This document shows positions 18,243 through 26,665 of a DNA stretch of 64,000 nt, in pieces. The stretch is taken from the NCBI GenBank assembly GCA_902825965.1, contig CADEDA010000008.1, positions 89,264 through 153,263 on the forward strand, given 5' to 3'. Made by a program: the position numbers and the translations under genes. Under the pieces are notes generated by a model. It worked only from the letters and a program-made list of their open reading frames with translations. It did no database searches and was not told the DNA's origin. The DNA is from an uncultured Gemmatimonadota bacterium. GTDB taxonomy: Bacteria; Gemmatimonadota; Gemmatimonadetes; Gemmatimonadales; Gemmatimonadaceae. Every line of letters begins with the position of its first letter. The stretch's first letter is position 1.

Positions 18243-20879
18243 TCAGTCCGCACGCATCGCACGCAGCGGATCCACGCGCGTCGCCCGCAGTGCGGGCCAC
18301 CACGACGCCGCCGTCGCCACCGCGAACATCAGCAGGGCCACGCCGACGATCGTGATCGGGTCCCGCGCCGACACGCCGTACAGGACGGTCCGTAAGCCGC
18401 CAGAGATCAGCACGAACACGACGAGACCGGCCGACGTGCCCAGCGCCGTGAGTCGCAATCCCTCCATGAGCATCATCCGGCGGAGCTGGGTCGGCCACGC
18501 ACCGAGCGCCATGCGAATGCCCAACTCGCGCTCCTTCACGCGGACCAGTTGCGCGAGCAAGCCGAACAAGCCCACCGCGGTGAGCACAATCGCGATCGCC
18601 GCGAACGAGAGGAGCAGCAGCAGCGCGAATCGGCGCGGCGTCGACACGTCCCGCTGCAACGATTCGAGCTGCACGGTCTCGTTCAGCGCCACCGACGGCA
18701 ACAACTCACGCACCGCCGCCTGCACCGCGCCGAGCGCCGCGGTCACCTCACCGCGGTGCCGCGTCACGAAGTACAGCGAGCCCGTCGGGGACTGCGCGAA
18801 CGGCAGGTACACGCTGGCGTCATTCGCCGCCTCCATCGCCGTGAACCGCGCATCCGCCACGACGCCGACCACGCGACGGCGCGACTGCACTGCGCCGTTG
18901 TCTAGCAGGTCCACGTACGCGTCCAGCGGCGAAGCCTCACCGAACAGCCGGCGCGCCGCCAAACGGCTCAGCACGACCACGGGCTCGCTGCCCGAACCGT
19001 CGTCCTCCGAGAAACCGCGACCCGCCGCCCGCGTGATCCCGAGGGCGTCGAAGTAGCCCGGAGAAACGACGAGTCCGTGCAGTGTGATCGCCTCCGTGGC
19101 GTCCACGCGTCGGAGCTCCACCTCGGTGCCGCCGATATCCGGTGCCAACGGGAGGTCCGTCGCCACGGCGGCCGCGGCAACTCCGGGCACAGCGCGCAGC
19201 CGCTCGACCAACGCACGTCCGAACGCCTCCTGAGCGGCCGGCGTGCGATGGATGCTCCAGACGTGGTTCTCGATCGCGAGCACCCCTTGCGCCGAGTACC
19301 CTTGATCGCTGGAGGTCAAGGACACCCAACTGCGCAGGAGCAGTCCGCTCGACGCGAGGAGCAACACGGCGAGTGCCACCTGGGTGGCCACGAGCGCGGA
19401 GCGAAAGCGGCGGCCGCGGGGTCCACCGGAGCCATCGCTCGCGTGCCGGAGTGCGCGCTGCAGGTCCGAGGCGCCGGCAACCCGCGCGGAGGCCAGCCCC
19501 GTCATCGCCGCGAGCAGCGCCGTCAGCAGCGCTGCCATCACCGCGAGGCGTGGATCCGCGCGGAGTTCCTGCAGACGCGGCACAGAGCTCGGCGCCCACT
19601 CCCTGAAGAAGTGCAGGCCGACCACACCCAGCAGCAATCCGAGACTGCCCGCCGCGACCGCGAGCAACAACGCCTCCGTGCTCAGCTGCCGGGCGATGCG
19701 GGCGCGTCCGGCGCCGACGCTCGCGCGCACCGCCAACTCCCGCTGTCGGGCCATGGTGTCGGCGATCAGCAGGCTGGACGCATTGGCCGCCGCCATCACC
19801 AGCAACAGCAACGCCGCGAGCGCGAGCAAGGCGAGGCGCCCGCGCACCGGCCCGAGCAGGGCGTCGGAGAGCGGCACCACGTGCAGCCCTCGCGGGGCCG
19901 TGGCCGCCGGCGCACGGGCGTCGCTCCGCGCCGCGGCCACACGGAGCTCCGCCTCCGCTTCGCCTACCGAAACCCTCGGCGCAAGACGTGCGAACGCGGT
20001 CCAGAAATCCATGACCCGATTCTCGCGCGTCGCGCCGGTCATGGCCTGGATCGGCACGTAGAGCTGTCGCCCGTCGGCGAATGGGAACGCGGCCGGCAAC
20101 ACCGCCGCGATGCGGTGCGGGACACCGTTCAGGCGCTCGTACGCCCCGATCGCTGACGCGCGCCCGCCCAGCTGTTGCTGCCAGAAGTCGTGGCTGACGA
20201 CCACCCACGCGTCCGACGTCGGTGCGAAGTCGCTGCGGCCAGGAAGTCGTCCCGCCACCGGCGTCGCGCGCAGGACGTCGAAGAATCCCTCGGTCACGAG
20301 CCAACTGCCGATGGAGACCCGCGCGCCTTCCCGCTCGATCGTGTGGCTAAAGGGTCGTGCGACGGAGAGCGCCGAGAGACTGCGCACCTCCTCGGCCAAG
20401 TCCATGCCGGTCCCGGGTGCGAGTCCGCTGCGCTGCCCGGGATCGGCGATCGGACTGCGCCAGAGCGTCAGGATGCGATCGGGCTCGTGCAATGGCAGCG
20501 GACGAAGGAGGATCGCGTCCACGGCACCCGCGAACGTGAGTGCCGTGCCGATGCCCAAGGCAAGCGTGAGTACGGTGGCGAGTGCGAACAGGGGCCGGCG
20601 GCGCACCCGCCGCCACGCGAACCGGACGTCGACGACCAACTCCGAGAGTGCGGTCTGCATGCGTCTCCTCCTGACGGATCGATGGTCCAGACGGACGAGC
20701 GAGTCCCGCATCGCGTCCAAGTCCCCGAGGCGCGTGCGGGCCTCCGTCTGTGCCGCGGCGGGCGTGTACCCCTCGCGGACGAGCGCGTCCGCCAGCTCGG
20801 CGAGATGGTGGTCGAGTTCGTCACGCACGTCACGGCGGATCTGGTCCCGGCGCGGGAACGGATATCGGAAGAACGCCAC
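18243..20879 (-). CDS. ADOP-type ABC transporter permease (MacB-like/FtsX duplication)
   Basis: The 878-residue protein begins with the permease prefix domain (about residues 1-75, DQIRRDVRDELDHHLAELADALV), followed by two MacB-type periplasmic regions and two FtsX-type membrane units. The first membrane helix is at ALATVLTLALGIGTALTFAGAVDAILLRPLPL. Further groups lie near residues 370-460 and at the C-terminus. This is the layout of the acidobacterial duplicated orphan permease family, whose members usually lack a neighbouring ATPase. None is seen here either. It is preceded after 12 bp by a PadR gene, the standard partner. Confidence 0.92.
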   Translation of the reverse strand: MAFFRYPFPRRDQIRRDVRDELDHHLAELADALVREGYTPAAAQTEARTRLGDLDAMRDSLVRLDHRSVRRRRMQTALSELVVDVRFAWRRVRRRPLFALATVLTLALGIGTALTFAGAVDAILLRPLPLHEPDRILTLWRSPIADPGQRSGLAPGTGMDLAEEVRSLSALSVARPFSHTIEREGARVSIGSWLVTEGFFDVLRATPVAGRLPGRSDFAPTSDAWVVVSHDFWQQQLGGRASAIGAYERLNGVPHRIAAVLPAAFPFADGRQLYVPIQAMTGATRENRVMDFWTAFARLAPRVSVGEAEAELRVAAARSDARAPAATAPRGLHVVPLSDALLGPVRGRLALLALAALLLLVMAAANASSLLIADTMARQRELAVRASVGAGRARIARQLSTEALLLAVAAGSLGLLLGVVGLHFFREWAPSSVPRLQELRADPRLAVMAALLTALLAAMTGLASARVAGASDLQRALRHASDGSGGPRGRRFRSALVATQVALAVLLLASSGLLLRSWVSLTSSDQGYSAQGVLAIENHVWSIHRTPAAQEAFGRALVERLRAVPGVAAAAVATDLPLAPDIGGTEVELRRVDATEAITLHGLVVSPGYFDALGITRAAGRGFSEDDGSGSEPVVVLSRLAARRLFGEASPLDAYVDLLDNGAVQSRRRVVGVVADARFTAMEAANDASVYLPFAQSPTGSLYFVTRHRGEVTAALGAVQAAVRELLPSVALNETVQLESLQRDVSTPRRFALLLLLSFAAIAIVLTAVGLFGLLAQLVRVKERELGIRMALGAWPTQLRRMMLMEGLRLTALGTSAGLVVFVLISGGLRTVLYGVSARDPITIVGVALLMFAVATAASWWPALRATRVDPLRAMRAD

Positions 20880-20891
20880 GGGACGCAGCCC

Positions 20892-21221
20892 CTAGGCGCC
20901 GTCGAGGACGGTCGTGATCGCGACGGCGTAGCGGCGCCAGGCCGAGGCCTCTTGGCGGAGTAGCTGTCGGCCCGCCGGCGTGAGCTGATAGAACTTCGCG
21001 CGCCGGCCGTTTGCCGATGTCCCCCACTCGGCGGCCAGCGCTCCGCGGTGTTCGAGACGGTGCAGCGCTTGGTAGAGGGCGCCTTCCTCGACCGACAGCG
21101 CCCCGTCCGACCGCTCCTCGATGCGGCGCGCGATTCCGTAGCCGTGCTCGGCGTGGAACGACGCCGCCTTGAGGACCAGCAGGTCGAGGGTGCCGGGTAA
21201 CAATGGCAGTGGCTGCATCAT
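20892..21221 (-). CDS. PadR family transcriptional regulator
   Basis: The 109-residue protein has the PadR winged helix: LLPGTLDLLVLKAASFHAEHGYGIARRIEERS, then LSVEEGALYQALHRLEHRGALAAEWG, and the C-terminal helix KFYQLTPAGRQLLRQEASAWRRY. The ATG pair at 21221/21218 follows an AGGGGA ribosome site. It is the first gene of an operon with the ADOP permease and is expected to repress it in response to a ligand of unknown identity. It is the short PadR-s1 type without a long C-terminal dimerisation domain. Confidence 0.95.
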   Translation of the reverse strand: MMQPLPLLPGTLDLLVLKAASFHAEHGYGIARRIEERSDGALSVEEGALYQALHRLEHRGALAAEWGTSANGRRAKFYQLTPAGRQLLRQEASAWRRYAVAITTVLDGA

Positions 21222-21431
21222 CTTCCCCTGAGTGTCTAAGGGGAAACTGGCGCCGCCCCCCGGTGCGGTCAAGGGGCGACGGTGCACCGTGACGCCGGAC
21301 CGGCGCCGCGCCGCTGCTCGGCACCACCGCGCTCCGTTCGCCCGCCCGCAATGCGCATGGTCACATGCCGCGCAAGATCGCCGCGCATCCGCGGGTACTC
21401 TGCGCGAACCCTTTCCACAGGAGTCCCTCTG

Positions 21432-22517
21432 ATGTCTCGTTCGCCCCGATGGTTCCTCACCTCCACCGCCCTGCTCGGCGCGGTGCTGACGGCCTGCGCG
21501 CCCGACGCTCCCCTGGGCCTGGAGCAGAGCACCGCGCACCGCCTCATGACGGACGACGCCAGCAGTCTCCCCGTTCGCGGCATCTACGGTCTGGGCGCCA
21601 GCGCCTACGGCTGCGCCAACATCGACGACCAAGCATTCGGCTTCTGGGCCGGCAAGTGGACGCTCGCCAATCCGTCCGGCCCGATCTCCGCGGTGAGCTA
21701 CATCGCGCCCGCGCTGGATCGTTGCGCCCTCATCGAGAACTTCAACGGCGACCGCGGCTACAGCATCACGCGGTACGATCGCGTCTCGGGCCAGTGGCTC
21801 CAGGACTACATGGACAACACGGGACTCTCCCTGCGGCTGTTCGGGAATCTCGACGCGGGCGGTGTGATGCGCATGCAGGACGCCATCCGTCAGATACCCG
21901 GCGGTCCGGCGCTCAAGAGCACCATCGCGTGGACGCCCAATGCCGATGGCAGCGTGCACCAACTCTGGCTGCTGAGCTTCGATGGCGGCAACAACTTCAC
22001 CACCAGCGGCAATCTCACCTATTCGCGCACGGAGTCCTTCACCGCGCCCGCCACCGCGCCGGCCGGCGCCTGCGCCACGCGGCAGGCCGCGCGTGCGCTC
22101 GATGGGTTGCTCGATGATTGGGTGGTCCGCGACGAAGCCGGGCGCCGCCTCGGCATCGTCTTCCTCAGTCTGCGGGCCGGCTCCTGCGCGATCGAGGAGC
22201 TGTTCAAGAGCGACGACGGGGCACTGCAGCATACGATGCTGTACCACGACCGCTTCGTCGGCCGCTGGTTCCGCATGAGCACGGACAACGCCGGGCACAC
22301 CTTCCGTGTCGGCGGCAGTGTCGTCAACGGTGTCTACACCGCGACCGGGAACATCCCCTCGGCTGCGGGCACGGCGCAACCCGTCCGGCTGGTCTGGGAC
22401 TTCAGCAACTTGAGCGCGCCGGTGCAGCGCTGGGAGCAGCAGGACGGCCTCGGAGGCTGGACCACCATCAAGACCCTCACCTGGTCGCGCCGCACGTACG
22501 ACTCCAGGGACCTCTAA
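21432..22517 (+). CDS. Lipoprotein with two tandem DUF1579-like domains
   Basis: The ATG at 21432 gives 361 residues with a lipobox (AVLTAC). Two repeats follow. The first includes AFGFWAGKWTL, ALIENFNGDRGYS, QWLQDYMDNTGLSLRLFGNL. The second includes LDGLLDDWVV, AIEELFKSDDG, MLYHDRFVGRWFRMSTDN. The two-domain layout matches the gene at 5728. It is probably a periplasmic or surface lipoprotein of unknown function. It is divergent from the PadR/ADOP operon with about 210 bp between starts. Confidence 0.72.
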   Translation: MSRSPRWFLTSTALLGAVLTACAPDAPLGLEQSTAHRLMTDDASSLPVRGIYGLGASAYGCANIDDQAFGFWAGKWTLANPSGPISAVSYIAPALDRCALIENFNGDRGYSITRYDRVSGQWLQDYMDNTGLSLRLFGNLDAGGVMRMQDAIRQIPGGPALKSTIAWTPNADGSVHQLWLLSFDGGNNFTTSGNLTYSRTESFTAPATAPAGACATRQAARALDGLLDDWVVRDEAGRRLGIVFLSLRAGSCAIEELFKSDDGALQHTMLYHDRFVGRWFRMSTDNAGHTFRVGGSVVNGVYTATGNIPSAAGTAQPVRLVWDFSNLSAPVQRWEQQDGLGGWTTIKTLTWSRRTYDSRDL

Positions 22518-22598
22518 CCGCCGTGCTCGGTACGTGCACCCCGCGCGATGGGCTCGCGCGGTGTGCGCGTACGGAGCGCGCTTGGGTGTGCCATCGCG

Positions 22599-23267
22599 AT
22601 GTTCTACCGCTTCCTCTCCTCGCTCCGGGCCAACGCGCCGCTGGCCGGCCTCGTAGGGCTAGTGGCCTTGGCGACCCTTGTGACCGCCACGACCGTCGAG
22701 GTTCCTCGCACCACGAACCGAGTCGTCGCCGATGGCCAGGTCGGTGAGTCTGAATGGGCTGGCGCCCTGACCTTCCCCTCGGAGGGCCAGCCCCTAAGTC
22801 GGTGGCAGCACGATGGCGCGCTCCTGGCCATCGCGACGTCTGTGCCGAACAGTCTCACCTTCGCTACAGTCTGTCTCCTGCGGGGCGACACCGTCTCGGT
22901 GCTGCACGCCTCCGCCGCCGTCGGCTCGGCGGCGTACGGGCGTGCTGGGCCGTCGACCTGGACACGGGTGCGTCCGTTCACCTTCCGCCGCATCGACACG
23001 CCCGTAGCGCGCGACTCGGTGCTGGCATCGGACGGCTGGGTCGCGTCATTGCAACCCGGTACGTCTATCTGGCGCGAGCATCTGCTCCGCATGGCGACCA
23101 ACGACACCCTGCGCCTCGCGATCGGGCGGCCCACGCCGTTCGGCGCCGGGCCCGCCAGCGCACTCGGCCCGGACGACGACTGTCAGTCCCCGCGATTCGC
23201 GCTCGGCGATGCACCCGCGACCGCGACGTTTCGCGTCGCCGAGTGGGTGGACGTCCGGCTTCGCTGA
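22599..23267 (+). CDS. Exported protein of unknown function
   Basis: The ATG at 22599 gives 222 residues with a signal sequence or N-terminal anchor (APLAGLVGLVALATLVTAT). The mature part has the start of a carbohydrate-binding-like domain (VVADGQVGESEWAGALTFP is reminiscent of CBM9/DOMON-type proteins that begin with DG...EWA). The family call is weak. It lies 80 bp after the DUF1579-like gene and ends three bases before the stop of the convergent MFS gene. Confidence 0.55.
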   Translation: MFYRFLSSLRANAPLAGLVGLVALATLVTATTVEVPRTTNRVVADGQVGESEWAGALTFPSEGQPLSRWQHDGALLAIATSVPNSLTFATVCLLRGDTVSVLHASAAVGSAAYGRAGPSTWTRVRPFTFRRIDTPVARDSVLASDGWVASLQPGTSIWREHLLRMATNDTLRLAIGRPTPFGAGPASALGPDDDCQSPRFALGDAPATATFRVAEWVDVRLR

Positions 23268-24584
23268 CTAGCGCTGACGATTCGACTCGCTCGGCACCAG
23301 GAACACGAACAGCAACGTCGCCAACGCCGCCACACCGGCGCCCATCGAGAACGCGGCTGCCGCACCCGCCCGCGCCCACACCACACCGAACACCCACGAC
23401 GCCGGCAGTGCCCCGAGACCGAGCACCGCATTGAACCACCCGAACGCCACCCCACGCCGCGCGGCGGGCACCAGATCCGCCACCATCGCCTTCTCCGTGC
23501 CCTCCGTCATCCCGAAGTAGAGACCGTACACGACGAACAGGCTCCACACATGCCAGGCCTCACTCGCGAACGCGAAGCCGAGGTACACGCTCGCGTACAC
23601 CACCCAGCCGCCGAGGATGAGCGGACGACGCCCCACCCGATCGGACAAGCCCCCGCCCCACACCGACGACGACACCTTCACCACGTGCAGCATCGCCCAG
23701 AGGATGGGGATCGCGGCCGCACTCACCCCCAGCTGCGAGGCACGCAGCAGGGTGAACGCGTCGCTCGAGGCACTCAGCGTGAACACGAACAGCACCGCGA
23801 GATATCGCCAGAACGCGGTGCCCAGCGCGCGATGCGCGTGGTCCGGCTCCCGTCGTGCCGTCGCCGAGGCCATCGCCGAGGCCGGTGTCGTTTCCGGTGA
23901 CGCCTCCGGCGCCGCCCCGCCCGTGCTCGCGCCGGGTCGCGGCTCGTGCACCCAGGCCCAGAGCAGCAGCACCGACACCGCCCCAGGCACCGCGGCCCAC
24001 AGGAACAGCGCCCGTAACTCCACCCACTCGAACGTCAGCAGTACCCAGGCGAGCATCGGGCCGATCACGGCGCCGCTGTTGTCGGCTGCGCGGTGCAGCC
24101 CGTACGCGTAGCCTCGCTGGTCCGCCGGCACGGAGTCGGCGATGAGGGCATCGCGCGGCGCCGAACGGATGCCCTTGCCGAAGCGGTCCGACAGGCGGAT
24201 GACCAACACCTGCCCCACACTCGTCGCAAACGCGATCATCGGCCGCGCCGCGGCGGCGATCGCGTAGCCCAGCAGTACGAGTGGCTTCCGCCGCTTCACA
24301 CGGTCCGACCACCAGCCCGCCGGCAGCCGCAGCAGCGACGACACACTCTCCGCCGCCCCCTCGATCGCACCCAACGCCGCGGTAGACACCCCCACCACCG
24401 ACGAGAGAAAGATCGGCAGCAGCGGATAGATCATCTCGCTCGCGATGTCCGTGAAGAAGCTCACCGCAGCGAGCACCTTCACGTTGCGCGCGAGCGGTGG
24501 CCGTGCCGCGCGCGGCGCGCGATCGTGTTCGCGATCGCGTTCGCGTTCGCGGGCGCCCGTCGGACCTCCGGCGTTCAGGGCCAC
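23268..24584 (-). CDS. MFS transporter, last gene of the sugar operon
   Basis: The GTG start at 24584 overlaps the end of the kinase gene by 10 bp and gives 438 residues. A short Arg/Glu-rich N-terminus (RERERDREHDR) is followed by 12 predicted membrane helices and MFS motifs: LPAGWWSDRVKRRKP after helix 2 and a DRFGKGIRSAPRDALIADS segment in the middle region. The central loop is long and rich in Ala, Pro and Thr. The direction and substrate are not determined. Its place behind the sugar kinase suggests a sugar or sugar derivative. Confidence 0.85.
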   Translation of the reverse strand: MALNAGGPTGARERERDREHDRAPRAARPPLARNVKVLAAVSFFTDIASEMIYPLLPIFLSSVVGVSTAALGAIEGAAESVSSLLRLPAGWWSDRVKRRKPLVLLGYAIAAAARPMIAFATSVGQVLVIRLSDRFGKGIRSAPRDALIADSVPADQRGYAYGLHRAADNSGAVIGPMLAWVLLTFEWVELRALFLWAAVPGAVSVLLLWAWVHEPRPGASTGGAAPEASPETTPASAMASATARREPDHAHRALGTAFWRYLAVLFVFTLSASSDAFTLLRASQLGVSAAAIPILWAMLHVVKVSSSVWGGGLSDRVGRRPLILGGWVVYASVYLGFAFASEAWHVWSLFVVYGLYFGMTEGTEKAMVADLVPAARRGVAFGWFNAVLGLGALPASWVFGVVWARAGAAAAFSMGAGVAALATLLFVFLVPSESNRQR

Positions 24585-25786
24585 GTCACGCCCGGCCCCG
24601 GGCGCAGCACCAACCACTCCGCCTTGTGCGCCCGATGCGGGAACGCGGCGTCGTAGCTCTGCTTCCAGCGCGCCTTCACGTCGCGCGAGCGCTCGGTGTC
24701 CACCGCCGCCCACACCGCGCCACCGAAGCCCGCCCCGAACGCCGACGCGCCGTGCGCGCCGGCCGCCATCGCGGCGCGCGCAAGGAACATCGTCTCCGGG
24801 ATCTGGTTGTGCAGCGCCGTTTCCGCCGCCTGCTGGGATTCCACGCACAGCCGCCCCAACGCCGCCGCATCGGTGCTCGCGAACGCCTGCAACGCACCAG
24901 GGACGATGCGCTCCGTCTCGGCGCGGAACTGTGCGATCCGCGCGAGGAACCAGGGCGCGTCGTCCGCGTTGCGCGCCAACGCCGCGAGATGCGCCGCCGC
25001 CTCCGGCGACGAGCGCAGTGCCGATCCCAGCGACTGGTCCGCGCGGTGCGTCTCGCGGTTCCACAGGGCCAACATCGCACGGACGGTGTCCGAGGCGCGG
25101 TTGTAGTCGGCCAGCGCCCCGCCCGTCTTGGTCGCGCGCACACCGCTCACACCCACCAGCAGGCTCCAGTGTGCCGGGAACGTCGCGCGCCCCACCCGCT
25201 CGGCCGGCAGGTAGCGGTACGCCCCCACCGCATCCGCCTCGCTGCAGACGATGGCCACGTGGTCCTGCGCACCGCCGCGCGTGCCCACGCCCCGCTCACC
25301 CGAGAAGGGTCCGAACGGCCCGCCCATCTCGATCGCCCCGCAGTACTCCGCGAACGCCAGCGGCGATGACAGGTGGTCCTTCCACGCACGCCGCGCGCGC
25401 AGGTCGTTCACCTCGGCCACCGCCATGGTCAACATCGTGATGAACGCACTCGAGCTCGACAGTCCCGACGAGCGCGGCAGCGTGGACCGCGAGCGCACGC
25501 GGACGCCCACCTTGAGCGGCGCGAAGTCCCGCGCCAGGCGTCGCGCGACCGCCGAGGCGTAGGTCGCGCCGTGTGTGCCCTTGGGGCGCGCGTCCCGCCG
25601 CAGCGGCAACCGCACGCGCCGGCGTGTGGCGCTGTCCTCCACCTCCACGGCCGGTTCGTCGAGCGCCTCGAACTCGGCCGAGATCCCGAGTCCGATCGCG
25701 CACGTGAGCGACGGACCGCCACCGTAATCCACGTGTTTGCCGAAGAGCTCGATGCGCCCCGGGACGAAGAGGCTGCCCTGCTTCAT
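24575..25786 (-). CDS. Galactokinase-family GHMP kinase with altered signature
   Basis: The 403-residue protein has the three GHMP motifs: PGRIELFGKHVDYGGG near the N-terminus, SSGLSSSSAF (phosphate loop, about residue 110) and GAGFGGAVWA near residue 355. The galactokinase signature normally reads GEHTDY. Here the Glu is Lys and the Thr is Val (GKHVDY), as in a poorly characterised branch of the family. The substrate may therefore not be galactose. A GalNAc, arabinose or related kinase is possible. ATG/TGA overlap with the upstream nucleotidyltransferase gene indicates coupling. Confidence 0.85.
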   Translation of the reverse strand: MKQGSLFVPGRIELFGKHVDYGGGPSLTCAIGLGISAEFEALDEPAVEVEDSATRRRVRLPLRRDARPKGTHGATYASAVARRLARDFAPLKVGVRVRSRSTLPRSSGLSSSSAFITMLTMAVAEVNDLRARRAWKDHLSSPLAFAEYCGAIEMGGPFGPFSGERGVGTRGGAQDHVAIVCSEADAVGAYRYLPAERVGRATFPAHWSLLVGVSGVRATKTGGALADYNRASDTVRAMLALWNRETHRADQSLGSALRSSPEAAAHLAALARNADDAPWFLARIAQFRAETERIVPGALQAFASTDAAALGRLCVESQQAAETALHNQIPETMFLARAAMAAGAHGASAFGAGFGGAVWAAVDTERSRDVKARWKQSYDAAFPHRAHKAEWLVLRPGPGVTWP

Positions 25787-26664
25787 GGCTGCGGCGTGCG
25801 GCCGGCGAGCAATCGTTCCACCGCGGCCACGTCCGCACGACGCGAGAGGTCGAGCACCGGCAGGGCCTGGCGCACCGCGTGGAAGCGCACGCCCTGCGCG
25901 ACGAGCGCACGCACGGCGTCACCGAGTTCCAGCTCACCACGCACCGACGCCGTGACCGCGGCACAGGCGTCGAAGATCCGCGCATCGAATCGCCAGAGAT
26001 TCATCGACACCCAACGGGTGGGTGCCAGCGCCAGCGGATGGTCGGCCGGCGGCTTCTCCACGATCTCGCGCAGCGTGCCGTCGCCGTCCAGGTCGAGCAG
26101 GGCGAAGGCCATCACACGTTCGGCGTCGATGTTGCCCTTCGTGCGCAGCGCCGTCGCGTCGAACGCGACGAGTCCCGGCCCCTCGAGCTCCACGAGGGCC
26201 CGCACCGACTCGGCCGGGTAGAGGTTGTCCGCGTTGAGCATCAGGAACGGCAGTTCGCGCACCGACTCCCGCGTGGCCTCGAACCACACGTCGTACAGCG
26301 TGGCGCGCGCCGAGAGCAGTGCGTCGGCCGTGCCCAGGGGCTGGGCCTGCTCGGTGAAGTGCACGCGCAGCCGTTGCGGCACGGCCTCGCGCAGGTAGCG
26401 GCCGCTGATCGCCGTCTCACCTGGCGCCACCACGAACACGACATCGCGCACGCCAGCGTCCGCGAGCTCCGAGAGGACGTAGTCGAGCAATGGGTGGCCC
26501 GCGACGGGGATCAGCCCCTTCGCCCCCGCCGCCGCAGCCGCGCGCTGCGCTTCGCTCAGGGCGGCCCCGTCGTCCGCGCGCATGCGCGAGCCGAGGCCGC
26601 GCGCCAGGATCACAGCGATCGTCGCGCGCGAATCCGCGCGGGTCGGTGTGATGACGCGAGGCAC
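25783..26664 (-). CDS. Sugar nucleotidyltransferase (NTP_transferase family)
   Basis: The 293-residue protein has a nucleotidyltransferase fold. The N-terminal nucleotide loop reads LARGLGSRM, the Lys is in AKGLIPVAGHPLLDYVL, a PLGTADAL motif follows, and LNADN carries the metal-binding Asp. EKPPADHP matches the usual EKP motif. It has no left-handed helix domain, so it is not a GlmU fusion. Together with the following kinase it would convert a sugar to sugar 1-phosphate and then to NDP-sugar. The GTG start lies one base after the symporter stop. Confidence 0.85.
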   Translation of the reverse strand: MPRVITPTRADSRATIAVILARGLGSRMRADDGAALSEAQRAAAAAGAKGLIPVAGHPLLDYVLSELADAGVRDVVFVVAPGETAISGRYLREAVPQRLRVHFTEQAQPLGTADALLSARATLYDVWFEATRESVRELPFLMLNADNLYPAESVRALVELEGPGLVAFDATALRTKGNIDAERVMAFALLDLDGDGTLREIVEKPPADHPLALAPTRWVSMNLWRFDARIFDACAAVTASVRGELELGDAVRALVAQGVRFHAVRQALPVLDLSRRADVAAVERLLAGRTPQP

Positions 26665-26665
26665 G

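Noticed and set aside
24530-24560. GTTCGC-rich simple repeat
   Set aside because: It encodes the Arg/Glu-rich N-terminus of the MFS transporter and has no other signature.
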